Assembly: GCF_028464225.1 (NCBI RefSeq)
Contig: NZ_JAQPCN010000002.1
Coordinates: 248,001 to 312,000 of the forward strand
From: Zeaxanthinibacter sp. PT1
GTDB taxonomy: Bacteria > Bacteroidota > Bacteroidia > Flavobacteriales > Flavobacteriaceae
DNA: 64,000 nucleotides
Direction: 5' to 3'
Both the position numbers and the translations under genes were made by a program. This document shows, one piece after another, positions 8,947 through 17,221 of the stretch (the stretch's first letter is position 1; each line of letters begins with the position of its first letter). Below the pieces are notes generated by a model. That model saw nothing but the letters and a program-made list of their open reading frames with translations. It was not told where the DNA came from and made no database searches.

Positions 8947-9789
8947 TCACGGAATCCAATTGTCTTTACCGAAATTCGGCTTGCGTTTTTCCAGGAATGC
9001 GTCCCTGCCCTCTTTAGCTTCTTCCGTCATATATGCCAACCTGGTGGCTTCACCGGCAAATACCTGTTGCCCAACCATCCCATCATCCGTAAGGTTCATG
9101 GCAAACTTCAGCATTTTGATAGAGGTAGGAGATTTCTCCAGGATCTCCCTGGCCCATTGATAGGCCGTATCCTCAAGTTCAGCATGCGGAATCACGGCAT
9201 TGACCATTCCCATCTCATAAGCATCTTTTGCACTGTAGTTACGACCCAGGAAAAAGATTTCGCGGGCTTTTTTCTGCCCGACCATTTTTGCCAGGTAAGC
9301 AGAACCGTAACCCCCATCAAAACTGGTCACGTCAGCATCCGTTTGTTTAAATATCGCGTGTTCTTCACTTGCCAATGTAAGATCGCATACCACGTGCAGA
9401 CTGTGCCCCCCTCCTACTGCCCATCCTGGGACAACAGCGATAACGACTTTCGGCATAAAGCGGATAAGTCGCTGTACTTCCAGGATATTCAGCCGGTGAT
9501 ACCCATCTGTACCCACGTATCCTTTATGTCCGCGGGCCTTCTGGTCTCCCCCGCTGCAGAACGAATACACTCCATCTTTGGGCGAAGGACCTTCTGCCGA
9601 CAACAATACCACCCCGATGCTCGTGTCTTCCTGTGCATCGTAAAAAGCATCATATAATTCCTTGGTAGTCTGTGGGCGGAACGCATTCCTGACCTCTGGC
9701 CGATTAAAAGCAATCCGTGCCACTCCGTCACATTTCTTATAAGTGATATCCTGGTACTCCCGAACGGTTACCCAGTTAGCTGTCTCCAT
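8947..9789 (-). CDS. menB: 1,4-dihydroxy-2-naphthoyl-CoA synthase
   Basis: MenB of menaquinone synthesis: a crotonase-fold enzyme that closes the second ring of o-succinylbenzoyl-CoA. It has 280 aa, the usual length. Signs are the N-terminal YQDITYKK, the crotonase core FNRPEVRNAF, the oxyanion-hole and active-site regions FCSGGDQKARG and VPGWAVGGGHSLH, FDGGYGSAYLA, and the C-terminal FLEKRKPNF typical of MenB rather than general enoyl-CoA hydratases. No other men gene lies in the window. Menaquinone is the respiratory quinone expected in this phylum. Confidence 0.93.
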   Translation of the reverse strand: METANWVTVREYQDITYKKCDGVARIAFNRPEVRNAFRPQTTKELYDAFYDAQEDTSIGVVLLSAEGPSPKDGVYSFCSGGDQKARGHKGYVGTDGYHRLNILEVQRLIRFMPKVVIAVVPGWAVGGGHSLHVVCDLTLASEEHAIFKQTDADVTSFDGGYGSAYLAKMVGQKKAREIFFLGRNYSAKDAYEMGMVNAVIPHAELEDTAYQWAREILEKSPTSIKMLKFAMNLTDDGMVGQQVFAGEATRLAYMTEEAKEGRDAFLEKRKPNFGKDNWIP

Positions 9790-9836
9790 GTTGATTTAAT
9801 TTATAAAGGCTAAAGATAAGGTACTTTTAAAAAAAG

Positions 9837-11078
9837 TTATCCCTGTTTCCCGGCCTGATTATTGTTCTTGGCTTCTATCCATTTGCTCATATATTTGGTA
9901 GCAGCCATCGAATGATGACGTAAAATACTGCCAAACAAGTTTTTAGCCCGGTGAGCTCTTAAGGAGCGATGTATTTCTGATAGTGTGCTTATTAGCTTGG
10001 GTTCCCACAGGTCACGATTATATTTTGCATCTAAAATGGTCTTCCCCGCTTCCACACTGTTTATCCAAAGGGTTTTATCAGTATACAAATCAGCGGCAGA
10101 TCGTATAAAGTCTTCCGGTTCATCCGCAATACAACCGTTCCAGGGTAAACCATCGTGCATCCCTTCGGCCCCGATACTCGTAGTAACACTTGGGGTGCCT
10201 ACTTGCATAGACAGCAAGAGCTTGCCTTTGATCCCGGCGCCGTACTGTAACGGTGCCAATTGCACCCTGGCATTTTCCATTGCCTTTTTTGCATCTTCTA
10301 CCCAGCCTTCTACCAGGAAACCTTTTGCAGGTTGGTGCAGCTGTTGAATGGCTTTTGGTAGGTAAGCGCCATAGACCCGAATGCAGGCATCGGGAATGAG
10401 TTTTTTTAAACCCGGCCAGATCTTTTTGTAGAGATACTGCACGGCGTCCATATTGGGATGGTGCTTGCCATTCCCGATACATATAAAATCTTTGCGTTTG
10501 TTAAAATCAGTGGTTATCGTATTCACAGTACTTGTCATAAATGGGACCAGGACTAGCAGTGAGGAATCAATTTTTACCTGATCCTTCAGTAATGAATACT
10601 CATAAGAGGAAATCACCAAGCTCAGATCTGATCGCCAGATGCTTGCCAGTTCCCTGTAGGTCAGGTCTTGTTGTAACCAGGCATCTAAAGAGAAATCCCG
10701 GTCTTTCGTTAAAGCTTCTTTCCTGGCATTGCGGAGCGAATGCAAATCTTCGGTATCCAGCACGCGTAGCGCATCCGGCGCATTAGCCTCTACGCGCCAA
10801 CCAAATTGTTCTTCGGTATGGAAGCGGTCAAATAGTACAACATCGGGTTGCAGTTCTTTGACAAAAGCATCAAAAGAAGAATCGTTTATCCGGATGGTCC
10901 TGGTCTGTATACCTTCGGCTTTGAGATCTGCAGTATAGGAAGAGGCAGCAGCGGTAGAGGCAAAGGTCTGTTGGTAGCCGGCTTCCCGGAAACACCGCAA
11001 TAATTGCATCATGCGTACACCTGCAGCCGTAGTAGCAGGTTCCGGCCAGTTATATCCAATGATCAGGAGTTTTTTCAT
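9837..11078 (-). CDS. Glycosyltransferase, GT4-like
   Basis: A 413-aa protein with two Rossmann-like halves, as in GT-B glycosyltransferases. The N-terminus MKKLLIIGYNWPEP followed by AAGVRMMQL is typical of GT4 acceptor domains. The C-terminal half carries FICIGNGKHHPN, a VEGWVEDAKKAMENARVQLAPL block and GIKGKLLLSMQVGTPSVTT, the nucleotide-sugar region. No signal peptide is seen, so it should act at the cytoplasmic face of the membrane. It is upstream of menB on the same strand (47-base gap) but a functional link is not obvious. Sugar donor unknown. Confidence 0.75.
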   Translation of the reverse strand: MKKLLIIGYNWPEPATTAAGVRMMQLLRCFREAGYQQTFASTAAASSYTADLKAEGIQTRTIRINDSSFDAFVKELQPDVVLFDRFHTEEQFGWRVEANAPDALRVLDTEDLHSLRNARKEALTKDRDFSLDAWLQQDLTYRELASIWRSDLSLVISSYEYSLLKDQVKIDSSLLVLVPFMTSTVNTITTDFNKRKDFICIGNGKHHPNMDAVQYLYKKIWPGLKKLIPDACIRVYGAYLPKAIQQLHQPAKGFLVEGWVEDAKKAMENARVQLAPLQYGAGIKGKLLLSMQVGTPSVTTSIGAEGMHDGLPWNGCIADEPEDFIRSAADLYTDKTLWINSVEAGKTILDAKYNRDLWEPKLISTLSEIHRSLRAHRAKNLFGSILRHHSMAATKYMSKWIEAKNNNQAGKQG

Positions 11079-11118
11079 GACAATAAATTGCAGCGCTATT
11101 TCTGAACCTGGTTCGAAA

Positions 11119-12630
11119 CTACATCCGGGCCGCGAATTTCTGTGAAATACTCAATCGGAGTTTACGCTCATAATCTTCCTCCAGCCATTCTTTGTAGCTC
11201 TTGGTATTATTCATGATGCAATAAGAGTATTGTCTTACCCGGTACGAGATCTCCTCCTTTAATTCTTTAGCCAATAAGCGGGCATCAAAGACATCACTAC
11301 TGTTTTCCACACAGATCTGTGCATGTTGTTCTATAGATCTCTCAAGAACCGTTTTGGACTTAAGACCCTGGGCAAACACCTTTTTATATTCCTCTTTGAC
11401 ATCAAATTCGATGGAGTCCGACTTTGAGAATTTCTCCCTGAGTTCCTGGGGCATTTCATATACAAACTCCCGCTCTATATCCTCGTCATTCTTAATGTTC
11501 TCGAGGAAGAAATCAGGGAAGTGGAAAATTTCCTGCCAATCAATCGGGGCATCCCAACGGCCAAACCTCGCCACATTATTTCCGAGGTCTACTACTGTGA
11601 ACTCCTTTTTATTCGGGAGCACTCGAGATCCCCGTCCAATCATCTGGAAGTATAGGGTAAGACTCCGTGTAGCCCGGTTCAGGATAATGGTTTCTACCGT
11701 TGGTTCATCAAAACCGGTGGTTAGAATACTGACGGAGGTCAGGATGGCATCGGGAGTCTCCGCAAACCATTCCAGGATCTCTTTTCGCTCCGAGGCCGTA
11801 TTCTTATTATCAAGATGCCTGATATTATACCCGGCTTTCTTAAAGATCTCGTAGACATAACGAGAAGTACTTATCCCGTTATTAAAAATCAGGGTCTTGG
11901 TTCCCTTTGCAATCTCTTCGTACGCGCCCAACAATTTCCCCAACATATTCTGGTTCCCATACAGTTCGTCCGATGATTTCACGGTATAATCCCCGCTAAC
12001 TCCTAGTTTCAGCGACTTAAGGCTAACATCGTAATTGTACATATTGGCCTTGGCGAGGAAATTCTTTGAAATTAGGGATTCTATAGATTCCCCTACGATC
12101 AATTTCTTGTAATTGTCCTTCATCGGGAGCTTAATGTTGGAACTGAGTGGGGTGGCGGTTACCCCGAGGATGATCGATTTCTCAAAATATTTAAAAAGTT
12201 TACGGAACGAATTGTAATGCGCTTCATCGATGATGACCATCCCTACATTATTCAGGGTGATCATCCCGTCCTGCAGTCGATTGTTAAGGGTTTCAACCAT
12301 GGCCACATAACACATGTGGTCATCGTCCGCTCCCAGCTCTTTTACCTCGCTGTTAATCACTTTGTTCTTGACCGAAAATCCCTTCAGCATCTTCGAGGTC
12401 TGCGAACTCAATTCAATCCTATGGGTGAGCACAACGACTTTCTTACCGGTTTTCTGAATAAACCTCCTGGCAATTTCCGAGAATACTACCGTCTTACCAC
12501 CGCCCGTGGGAAGCTGGTATAACAAATTGACGTTATCCGGGGCTTCGTCCAGGTAATCAAATATGGCATTCAGGTCGTCTGCCTGGTAATCGTAAAGTGT
12601 TTTTTCTTTGTTTCGGGTCTGCAGGTTCAA
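11119..12630 (-). CDS. DEAD/DEAH-box superfamily II helicase
   Basis: A 503-aa SF2 helicase of the DEAD/DEAH type. Motif I is PTGGGKT, motif II DEAH, motif III VTATP; helicase C motifs follow with TTGFDEPT and QMIGRGSR (motif VI). The N-terminal DYQADDLNAI is the Q-motif-like segment of the RecG/SSL2-related class. The C-terminal 130 residues are not recognised. The only upstream start in frame is TTG at 12630, with a stop codon before any ATG, so a TTG start is likely. It could act on DNA or RNA; there is no restriction or phage-defence partner next to it. Confidence 0.8.
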   Translation of the reverse strand: MNLQTRNKEKTLYDYQADDLNAIFDYLDEAPDNVNLLYQLPTGGGKTVVFSEIARRFIQKTGKKVVVLTHRIELSSQTSKMLKGFSVKNKVINSEVKELGADDDHMCYVAMVETLNNRLQDGMITLNNVGMVIIDEAHYNSFRKLFKYFEKSIILGVTATPLSSNIKLPMKDNYKKLIVGESIESLISKNFLAKANMYNYDVSLKSLKLGVSGDYTVKSSDELYGNQNMLGKLLGAYEEIAKGTKTLIFNNGISTSRYVYEIFKKAGYNIRHLDNKNTASERKEILEWFAETPDAILTSVSILTTGFDEPTVETIILNRATRSLTLYFQMIGRGSRVLPNKKEFTVVDLGNNVARFGRWDAPIDWQEIFHFPDFFLENIKNDEDIEREFVYEMPQELREKFSKSDSIEFDVKEEYKKVFAQGLKSKTVLERSIEQHAQICVENSSDVFDARLLAKELKEEISYRVRQYSYCIMNNTKSYKEWLEEDYERKLRLSISQKFAARM

Positions 12631-12746
12631 ATCGAGATTTGGATTTAAGTTTGAGGTCTGTTGCCCTTTGAATACGGGAACATCAATTTTGCAAAACTAG
12701 CAGTTTTTTAAGCTTAAAAGAAATTATGAGTGTGAAAACTGGTGCT

Positions 12747-13676
12747 TTAATACCCCCGGCTACGGGAAACCTCGAAGCGTAAAGCATCACCATCAGTAAG
12801 CCTGCGGTAATTCTCAAGCAGCAATGATGCGACGGAATCCATGTCCGAAACACTGGCAACATGAGGAGTTATGAGGATATTGTCGTGTTCCCAGAATGGG
12901 TGATTTACCCCCAGGGGTTCCTGCTGAAATACATCCAGGGAGGCACCGGAAATCTTTCCATTTTCTATGGCCATAAGCAGGTCGTTTTCTACAAGGTGCC
13001 CTCCCCTGGCGACATTGATCAGGTAGGTACCTTCCTCAACCTTCTCAAAAAACTTTTCATCGAGTATTCCCTCGGTTTCCGGTGTCAGCGGAAGCAGGCA
13101 AACTAAAACAGTCGTATCATTCAGGAAATCGGTTAGCTCCTCCTGCCCGGCATAAGTCGTTATCCCGGGAATATCTTTAGAAGACCTGGACCAGCCACTG
13201 ACCTGGAATCCCGCACCCTTGAGGTCTATGGCGACCTTAGCTCCCAACTGCCCTAATCCCAAAATACCCACCCGTGTATCCTTAATCCGGGTATACGCAA
13301 TAGGTTGCCACCATCTTCGACGATGGTCCCCGTGATAAGTGTTCAGATTCTTTATATGACCTAAGACCAGGGCCAAAACAAATTCAGACATATCTTCCGC
13401 CAATAAGGGATCTACCACCCTGCTTATCGCCACCTGCCCGGGCAAGCCGGGATCTTCCAGGATAAAATCGACCCCCGCACCCATAGAGCTAACCAGTTTT
13501 AGCCCAGGGTATTGATTTAAGCTGTTCTCCGGATGTTTCCACACCAAGGCCATACTTACCTCTTCCTTTGGGAAATCATCTCCATGTACATACACTTCTG
13601 TATCAGGTGCTAACTCTAGGATAGCACTTTTCCATTCTTCAGATTTACCGTCTTGCCGGATGATTACTATTGCCAT
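12747..13676 (-). CDS. D-2-hydroxyacid dehydrogenase (glyoxylate/hydroxypyruvate reductase type)
   Basis: An NAD(P)H-dependent D-isomer-specific 2-hydroxyacid dehydrogenase of 309 aa, closest in layout to GhrA. The cofactor motif is GILGLGQLG; catalytic residues are in VARGGHL (Arg), DVFQQEP (Glu) and ITPHVAS (His). The length and lack of a regulatory domain argue against SerA. It probably reduces glyoxylate or hydroxypyruvate, but substrate specificity in this family is broad. It lies 19 bases after the DUF6155 gene on the same strand and may share its transcript. Confidence 0.85.
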   Translation of the reverse strand: MAIVIIRQDGKSEEWKSAILELAPDTEVYVHGDDFPKEEVSMALVWKHPENSLNQYPGLKLVSSMGAGVDFILEDPGLPGQVAISRVVDPLLAEDMSEFVLALVLGHIKNLNTYHGDHRRRWWQPIAYTRIKDTRVGILGLGQLGAKVAIDLKGAGFQVSGWSRSSKDIPGITTYAGQEELTDFLNDTTVLVCLLPLTPETEGILDEKFFEKVEEGTYLINVARGGHLVENDLLMAIENGKISGASLDVFQQEPLGVNHPFWEHDNILITPHVASVSDMDSVASLLLENYRRLTDGDALRFEVSRSRGY

Positions 13677-13695
13677 ATGGTGTTGTCTTGTTGTA

Positions 13696-14223
13696 TTAAT
13701 GCTGTTGTTGGTCTTCTTCTAACAATTCGTATACCCTTATAAATTCACTTTCATAGGGCCATTCCCTTTCCTGCACCGTGTTGAGAATTTTCCTGATGCG
13801 CTCTTCAAACTCTGCTTTAAGGTGATGATAGCTGATAAACTGTATCGCCTCGGAGTACGATTTCCACATACTCTTATAAAAGGCATCAGATAGCGGCTTT
13901 TTTTCCTCGAATACCTGGGCAATTTCCAAGTTGTACAACATAAGCTCTGCCACCCATTGAGGATCCATTTCCAGTTTCCTGAAAGATTTGATATACTTAT
14001 GGGCAACCGAACGTCTCGCCCGTGCCCTTTTTCTCCGGGTGGGAAAATATTCGTAGGATATCTTGGCTTTTGCTTCCTGAACCAGTGCCTCTTCTTTAGG
14101 GTTAAATATAAAATCGTAATACTTCTTAACTTCCGGGTATCGCTCATATAGCGCGATGAGTTGCAACTCCAATTCCTCTTTGGGCAACTCGGCCACATAC
14201 TTCTTCAAGGCTCGTTTACTCAT
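13696..14223 (-). CDS. DUF6155-family protein
   Basis: A small (175 aa), charged, helical cytoplasmic protein that matches the DUF6155 pattern as I remember it: SKRALKKYVAEL at the N-terminus, YYDFIFNPKEE, SYEYFPTRRKRARARRSVAH, then helices with MDPQWVAELMLYNLE. The start is taken at ATG 14223, where family members begin; the frame runs on to a TTG at 14337 but the extra residues do not fit. Function unknown; members of the family are common in Bacteroidota. It is divergent from rpoD. Confidence 0.65.
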   Translation of the reverse strand: MSKRALKKYVAELPKEELELQLIALYERYPEVKKYYDFIFNPKEEALVQEAKAKISYEYFPTRRKRARARRSVAHKYIKSFRKLEMDPQWVAELMLYNLEIAQVFEEKKPLSDAFYKSMWKSYSEAIQFISYHHLKAEFEERIRKILNTVQEREWPYESEFIRVYELLEEDQQQH

Positions 14224-14348
14224 GCCCCGAAGATAATGATATCGAAAGTAAACTCTTGCTATACATCTTCCAATATACCCCTGAGGGTATAATTTTGCGC
14301 TCTTTTTGCTAAACTTTTGATAAAATCGGGTGTACAACCCTATCGCTT

Positions 14349-14377
14349 TTGGAAAAGACGGAATAAAATGTTATAAT
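14349..14377 (+). promoter_or_regulatory. Possible rpoD promoter resembling the E. coli sigma70 type
   Basis: TTGGAA, a 17-base spacer and TATAAT lie 35 bases upstream of the rpoD start. This looks like an E. coli-style promoter and not the usual Bacteroidota TTG/TAnnTTTG pair. The region is AT-rich, so chance is possible. Confidence 0.35.
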
Positions 14378-14412
14378 GAGAGGATATAACCCTTAAATCC
14401 CTTTACAAACAT

Positions 14413-15276
14413 ATGAGGCAACTAAAGATAATCAAGCAGGTAACAAACAGAGAATCCAAATCATTAGACAAATACCTGCAAGATATCAGCAAAATAGATC
14501 TGATCACTGCTAATGAAGAAGTTGAGCTAGCCCAAAAAATAAGGGAAGGGGATCAAGCCGCACTAGAAAAACTCACCAACGCCAATTTACGATTCGTCGT
14601 CTCCGTGGCCAAACAATACCAAAATCAAGGATTAAAATTACCTGACCTTATCAATGAAGGGAATGTCGGTTTGGTTAAAGCTGCAAAGCGCTTTGATGAA
14701 ACCAGGGGGTTTAAGTTTATTTCCTATGCCGTTTGGTGGATCAGGCAGTCTATTCTCCAGGCCTTGGCAGAGCAGTCCCGGGTGGTACGATTACCACTGA
14801 ATAAGATCGGTTCTATCAATAAGATCAAAAAGACTTTTTCTTACCTGGAACAGGCTCATGAACGCCCGCCATCTGCAGAAGAGATCGCGAAAGAATTGGA
14901 TATGAGCGTAAATGAAGTCAAGCAGTCCATTAAAAATTCTGGCCGGCACGTTTCTATGGACGCTCCATTAAAAGAGGGAGAGGATTCTAATTTATATGAT
15001 GTAATGAGATCCGGGGAATCCCCAAAGCCGGATAAATCACTCATGCAGCAGTCCTTGAATACAGAGATTAACCGGGCGCTGGATACACTTTCTCCCCGCG
15101 AAGCTGATGTAGTTAAGTTATACTACGGGATCGGGGACCAACAATCCATGACTTTGGCCGAGATTGGGCAGACATTTGATCTGACCCGGGAAAGGGTTCG
15201 CCAGATCCGAGAAAAAGCGATCAGGAAACTTCGGCATAATTCCAGGAGCAAATTGCTTAAAAATTACCTGGGATAA
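14413..15276 (+). CDS. rpoD: RNA polymerase primary sigma factor (RpoD/SigA, short Bacteroidota form)
   Basis: The housekeeping sigma factor that directs RNA polymerase to promoters. At 287 aa it is the compact form of Bacteroidota, without the long region 1.1. Region 1.2 begins [11 protein letters not shown]; region 2 carries [28 protein letters not shown] and [13 protein letters not shown] (core binding and -10 recognition); region 3 follows; region 4 has [28 protein letters not shown] (helix-turn-helix for the -35/-33 element). A terminator follows closely. It is divergent from the DUF6155 gene. Confidence 0.95.
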   Translation: MRQLKIIKQVTNRESKSLDKYLQDISKIDLITANEEVELAQKIREGDQAALEKLTNANLRFVVSVAKQYQNQGLKLPDLINEGNVGLVKAAKRFDETRGFKFISYAVWWIRQSILQALAEQSRVVRLPLNKIGSINKIKKTFSYLEQAHERPPSAEEIAKELDMSVNEVKQSIKNSGRHVSMDAPLKEGEDSNLYDVMRSGESPKPDKSLMQQSLNTEINRALDTLSPREADVVKLYYGIGDQQSMTLAEIGQTFDLTRERVRQIREKAIRKLRHNSRSKLLKNYLG

Positions 15277-15287
15277 ACATTTAACAA

Positions 15288-15320
15288 TAAAAAAAGGGAG
15301 CTGAGAAGCTCCCTTTTTTA
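15288..15320. terminator. Bidirectional terminator shared by rpoD and the mini-ORF pair
   Basis: An AAAAAAAGGGAGCT / AGCTCCCTTTTTT stem with a GAGA loop has T runs on both strands. It can end rpoD on the plus strand and the two small genes at 15344-15572 on the minus strand. Confidence 0.85.
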
Positions 15321-15343
15321 TTTTACACTATACACTAAAACAA

Positions 15344-15445
15344 TTAAGAACAGTTAAGTCTGTTGATATTAAAATTCATCAGTATTTCATTGAGATCTTC
15401 GATGAAATTCAGATACGCTGCTTGGTCTTTGTGATCATTTGCCAT
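15344..15445 (-). CDS. Mini-ORF 2 (33 aa), paralogue of the next
   Basis: I translated this short frame by hand: ATG at 15445, stop TAA at 15344. The product is 33 aa, mostly helical, with YLNFIEDLNEILMNF as its core. It shares YLxFxxxLNEIL with the 32-aa product of the neighbouring frame, which suggests a real duplicated gene and not a chance ORF. Both starts are preceded by a similar leader (TAAMCCCC, then TTACTATG). The shared terminator lies 24 bases downstream. There is no signal peptide, double glycine or transmembrane segment. Function unknown. Confidence 0.5.
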   Translation of the reverse strand: MANDHKDQAAYLNFIEDLNEILMNFNINRLNCS

Positions 15446-15473
15446 AGTAAAAAGGTTTTAGGGGTTAAACCGA

Positions 15474-15572
15474 TTATAGATAATCCAGCTCGGCTAGTTC
15501 ATTTAAACTTAAAATCTCATTCAATTCTCTAAGGAAAATTAAATATTCCTCACCGTAGGTATCATATAACAT
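15474..15572 (-). CDS. Mini-ORF 1 (32 aa), paralogue of the previous
   Basis: ATG at 15572, stop TAA at 15474, hand-translated. The product is 32 aa, acidic, beginning MLYDTYGEEYLIFLREL and continuing NEILSLNELAELDYL. It aligns with the neighbouring 33-aa product through YLxFxxxLNEIL and is predicted to be an amphipathic helix. A promoter candidate lies at 15620-15650. The two frames are 28 bases apart and would be one transcript ending at the terminator shared with rpoD. Function unknown; possible roles are a toxin-like peptide, a regulator of RNA polymerase, or a peptide signal, none supported directly. Confidence 0.5.
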   Translation of the reverse strand: MLYDTYGEEYLIFLRELNEILSLNELAELDYL

Positions 15573-15619
15573 AGTAAGTGGGGTTTACGTGGTTTGATTG
15601 GTGTCAAATTTGCTTGTAG

Positions 15620-15650
15620 TAAACATATTTAATAATAGAAATTATCGCAA
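15620..15650 (-). promoter_or_regulatory. Candidate promoter for the mini-ORF pair
   Basis: On the minus strand, TTG (15648-15650), 20 bases, then TATGTTTA (15620-15627), seven of eight matching TAnnTTTG. Transcription would begin near 15613, giving a leader of about 40 bases. Confidence 0.4.
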
Positions 15651-15712
15651 CTTATTGTGGTGTACCCTCTTTTTTTTGTGGTTAAACACTGGTTTGAGTA
15701 TGGTGAATTAAA

Positions 15713-17221
15713 TCAGAAATCAAAGAAATATTGCAATCCCCCGGAGATGGCATAGAAAAAATTACCCGGGTCAGCAGCGAATTCTTGTCGCAATAGTCCA
15801 AGGTTTGCCCTGTACATAGAAGCAGCCTGCTTTGGCCGGAACTGGTGTTCTAATTGAAGTTGTTGAGAACTCACGAACAGTATAGTCTCTGAAAGGAGGG
15901 TATCATCTCTCCTGAGCTGTTTTAAGTCTGTATTATACCCTACTCCCAGTCGAATTCCCCAGAAATCATCTTTGGTCCGTGTATATTTCCTGGCCAGTAA
16001 GGATCCTGACAGCGAAACAGGTTGCCCGGTACGCGGGGTAATAAAAGGTCTTAATGAAACGTAATAATTACCTTTATACATACCCATACTACCCGTATAG
16101 ACCAAAGCGTCAGATTTTTTAAAATCATAATAACGGGCTCCTAAAGAAGCTTCAATTCCCTTGGGCAGGTTAGCGAAAACCTCTGCACCGCCCCTTTGTG
16201 CCGGAAAAATGAAAGAGGAAGAATACGCATAACTAATATTGGCATAGATCTTTTCTGAAATTTTCGGGTACAATTCCAATTCATATTGCAGGCCTTCTGT
16301 ATTAAAGCGGTTACTGTACAGTATCCTGGGGATAATTTTGCCAAAGGGAGTTTCCCGGGTATATTCAACACTCCCGTAGTACATTGGATCAAAAACCTGG
16401 TCAAAGACATCAACCTGGTTAGCTACCGATACACGGTTAGCCCTGTAATTTTCCTTCAGCACCGGCTTTTTCTCTATACCGCTAGCAGTAGCTGTAGGGT
16501 CGATTAATTTTAAAAGATGGGCTCTGAGCACAAGAATTTCCTGGTCTGCCGATAGTTTCTCGAGAGCTTTATTGGCCAATCCCAATGCGATATTATGATT
16601 ACCGGCATCCATTTCGTTATTTATGGCTCCCACCCAGGCCTGTTGGTGGTATGGATCTTCAGATGTATATGCATTAAAACGCTTCCTTGCCTGGTCATAC
16701 TTTCCCATCCAAGTTTGACTTTTTGGTTTTAAAGCTATAATATCTCCAGAGGCTGATTCTTGTTGTATCTCATGCTTTGAATTCTGGTTGAGTTCGGATT
16801 CCAAGGCAGTTCTCAGACCATTAAGTTCCGGATCTGTAGCCATGTATTTCAGTGCTTTGTTCGCAAGTCCCAGGGCGATGTATGTGTTTCCCGCGTACAT
16901 TTCGTTCTTGATAGCGGCTACCCAGGCCTCCTGATTATCCCGATTCCTGGAAGTCATACGGTTAAGTTGTTTCCGTGCTTCCTCATAATTTCCTTCCCAA
17001 CTGTAAGTTTTGGCCATCAGGGTTTTCCCATCTGAATGATCGGGGTGTTCTGCCAGTATAGTTTCAAGGGTATTCCTGGCATCGCTGTGCTGGCCATTAA
17101 AGGCAAGTTCACGAGCTTCAGAAAAGAGCAGGTCTGAATCCTGAAATTGAGCCTTCTCCTGGCCGTATGCCAAGCACTGCGATAACAGCAAAACGCCGAG
17201 GTATGCAAGGTATCCTTTCAT
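15713..17221 (-). CDS. TPR-YaiO-family outer-membrane beta-barrel protein
   Basis: The last gene of the polysaccharide-type operon. A signal peptide (about 1-20) is followed by TPR-like repeats (about 30-235) and a C-terminal beta-barrel (about 270-502) ending in YFFDF, an outer-membrane type C-terminus. The arrangement matches the YaiO family. The periplasmic TPRs contain a marked internal duplication: residues 74-140 and 170-235 share QAWVxAIxNEMxAGN and IALGLANKAL. Its ATG overlaps the stop of the sulfatase gene (ATGA), so the two are translationally coupled. By analogy with TPR-barrel proteins such as PgaA and BcsC it probably exports the polymer made by the GT2 protein; this is inference. 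Confidence 0.75.
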   Translation of the reverse strand: MKGYLAYLGVLLLSQCLAYGQEKAQFQDSDLLFSEARELAFNGQHSDARNTLETILAEHPDHSDGKTLMAKTYSWEGNYEEARKQLNRMTSRNRDNQEAWVAAIKNEMYAGNTYIALGLANKALKYMATDPELNGLRTALESELNQNSKHEIQQESASGDIIALKPKSQTWMGKYDQARKRFNAYTSEDPYHQQAWVGAINNEMDAGNHNIALGLANKALEKLSADQEILVLRAHLLKLIDPTATASGIEKKPVLKENYRANRVSVANQVDVFDQVFDPMYYGSVEYTRETPFGKIIPRILYSNRFNTEGLQYELELYPKISEKIYANISYAYSSSFIFPAQRGGAEVFANLPKGIEASLGARYYDFKKSDALVYTGSMGMYKGNYYVSLRPFITPRTGQPVSLSGSLLARKYTRTKDDFWGIRLGVGYNTDLKQLRRDDTLLSETILFVSSQQLQLEHQFRPKQAASMYRANLGLLRQEFAADPGNFFYAISGGLQYFFDF

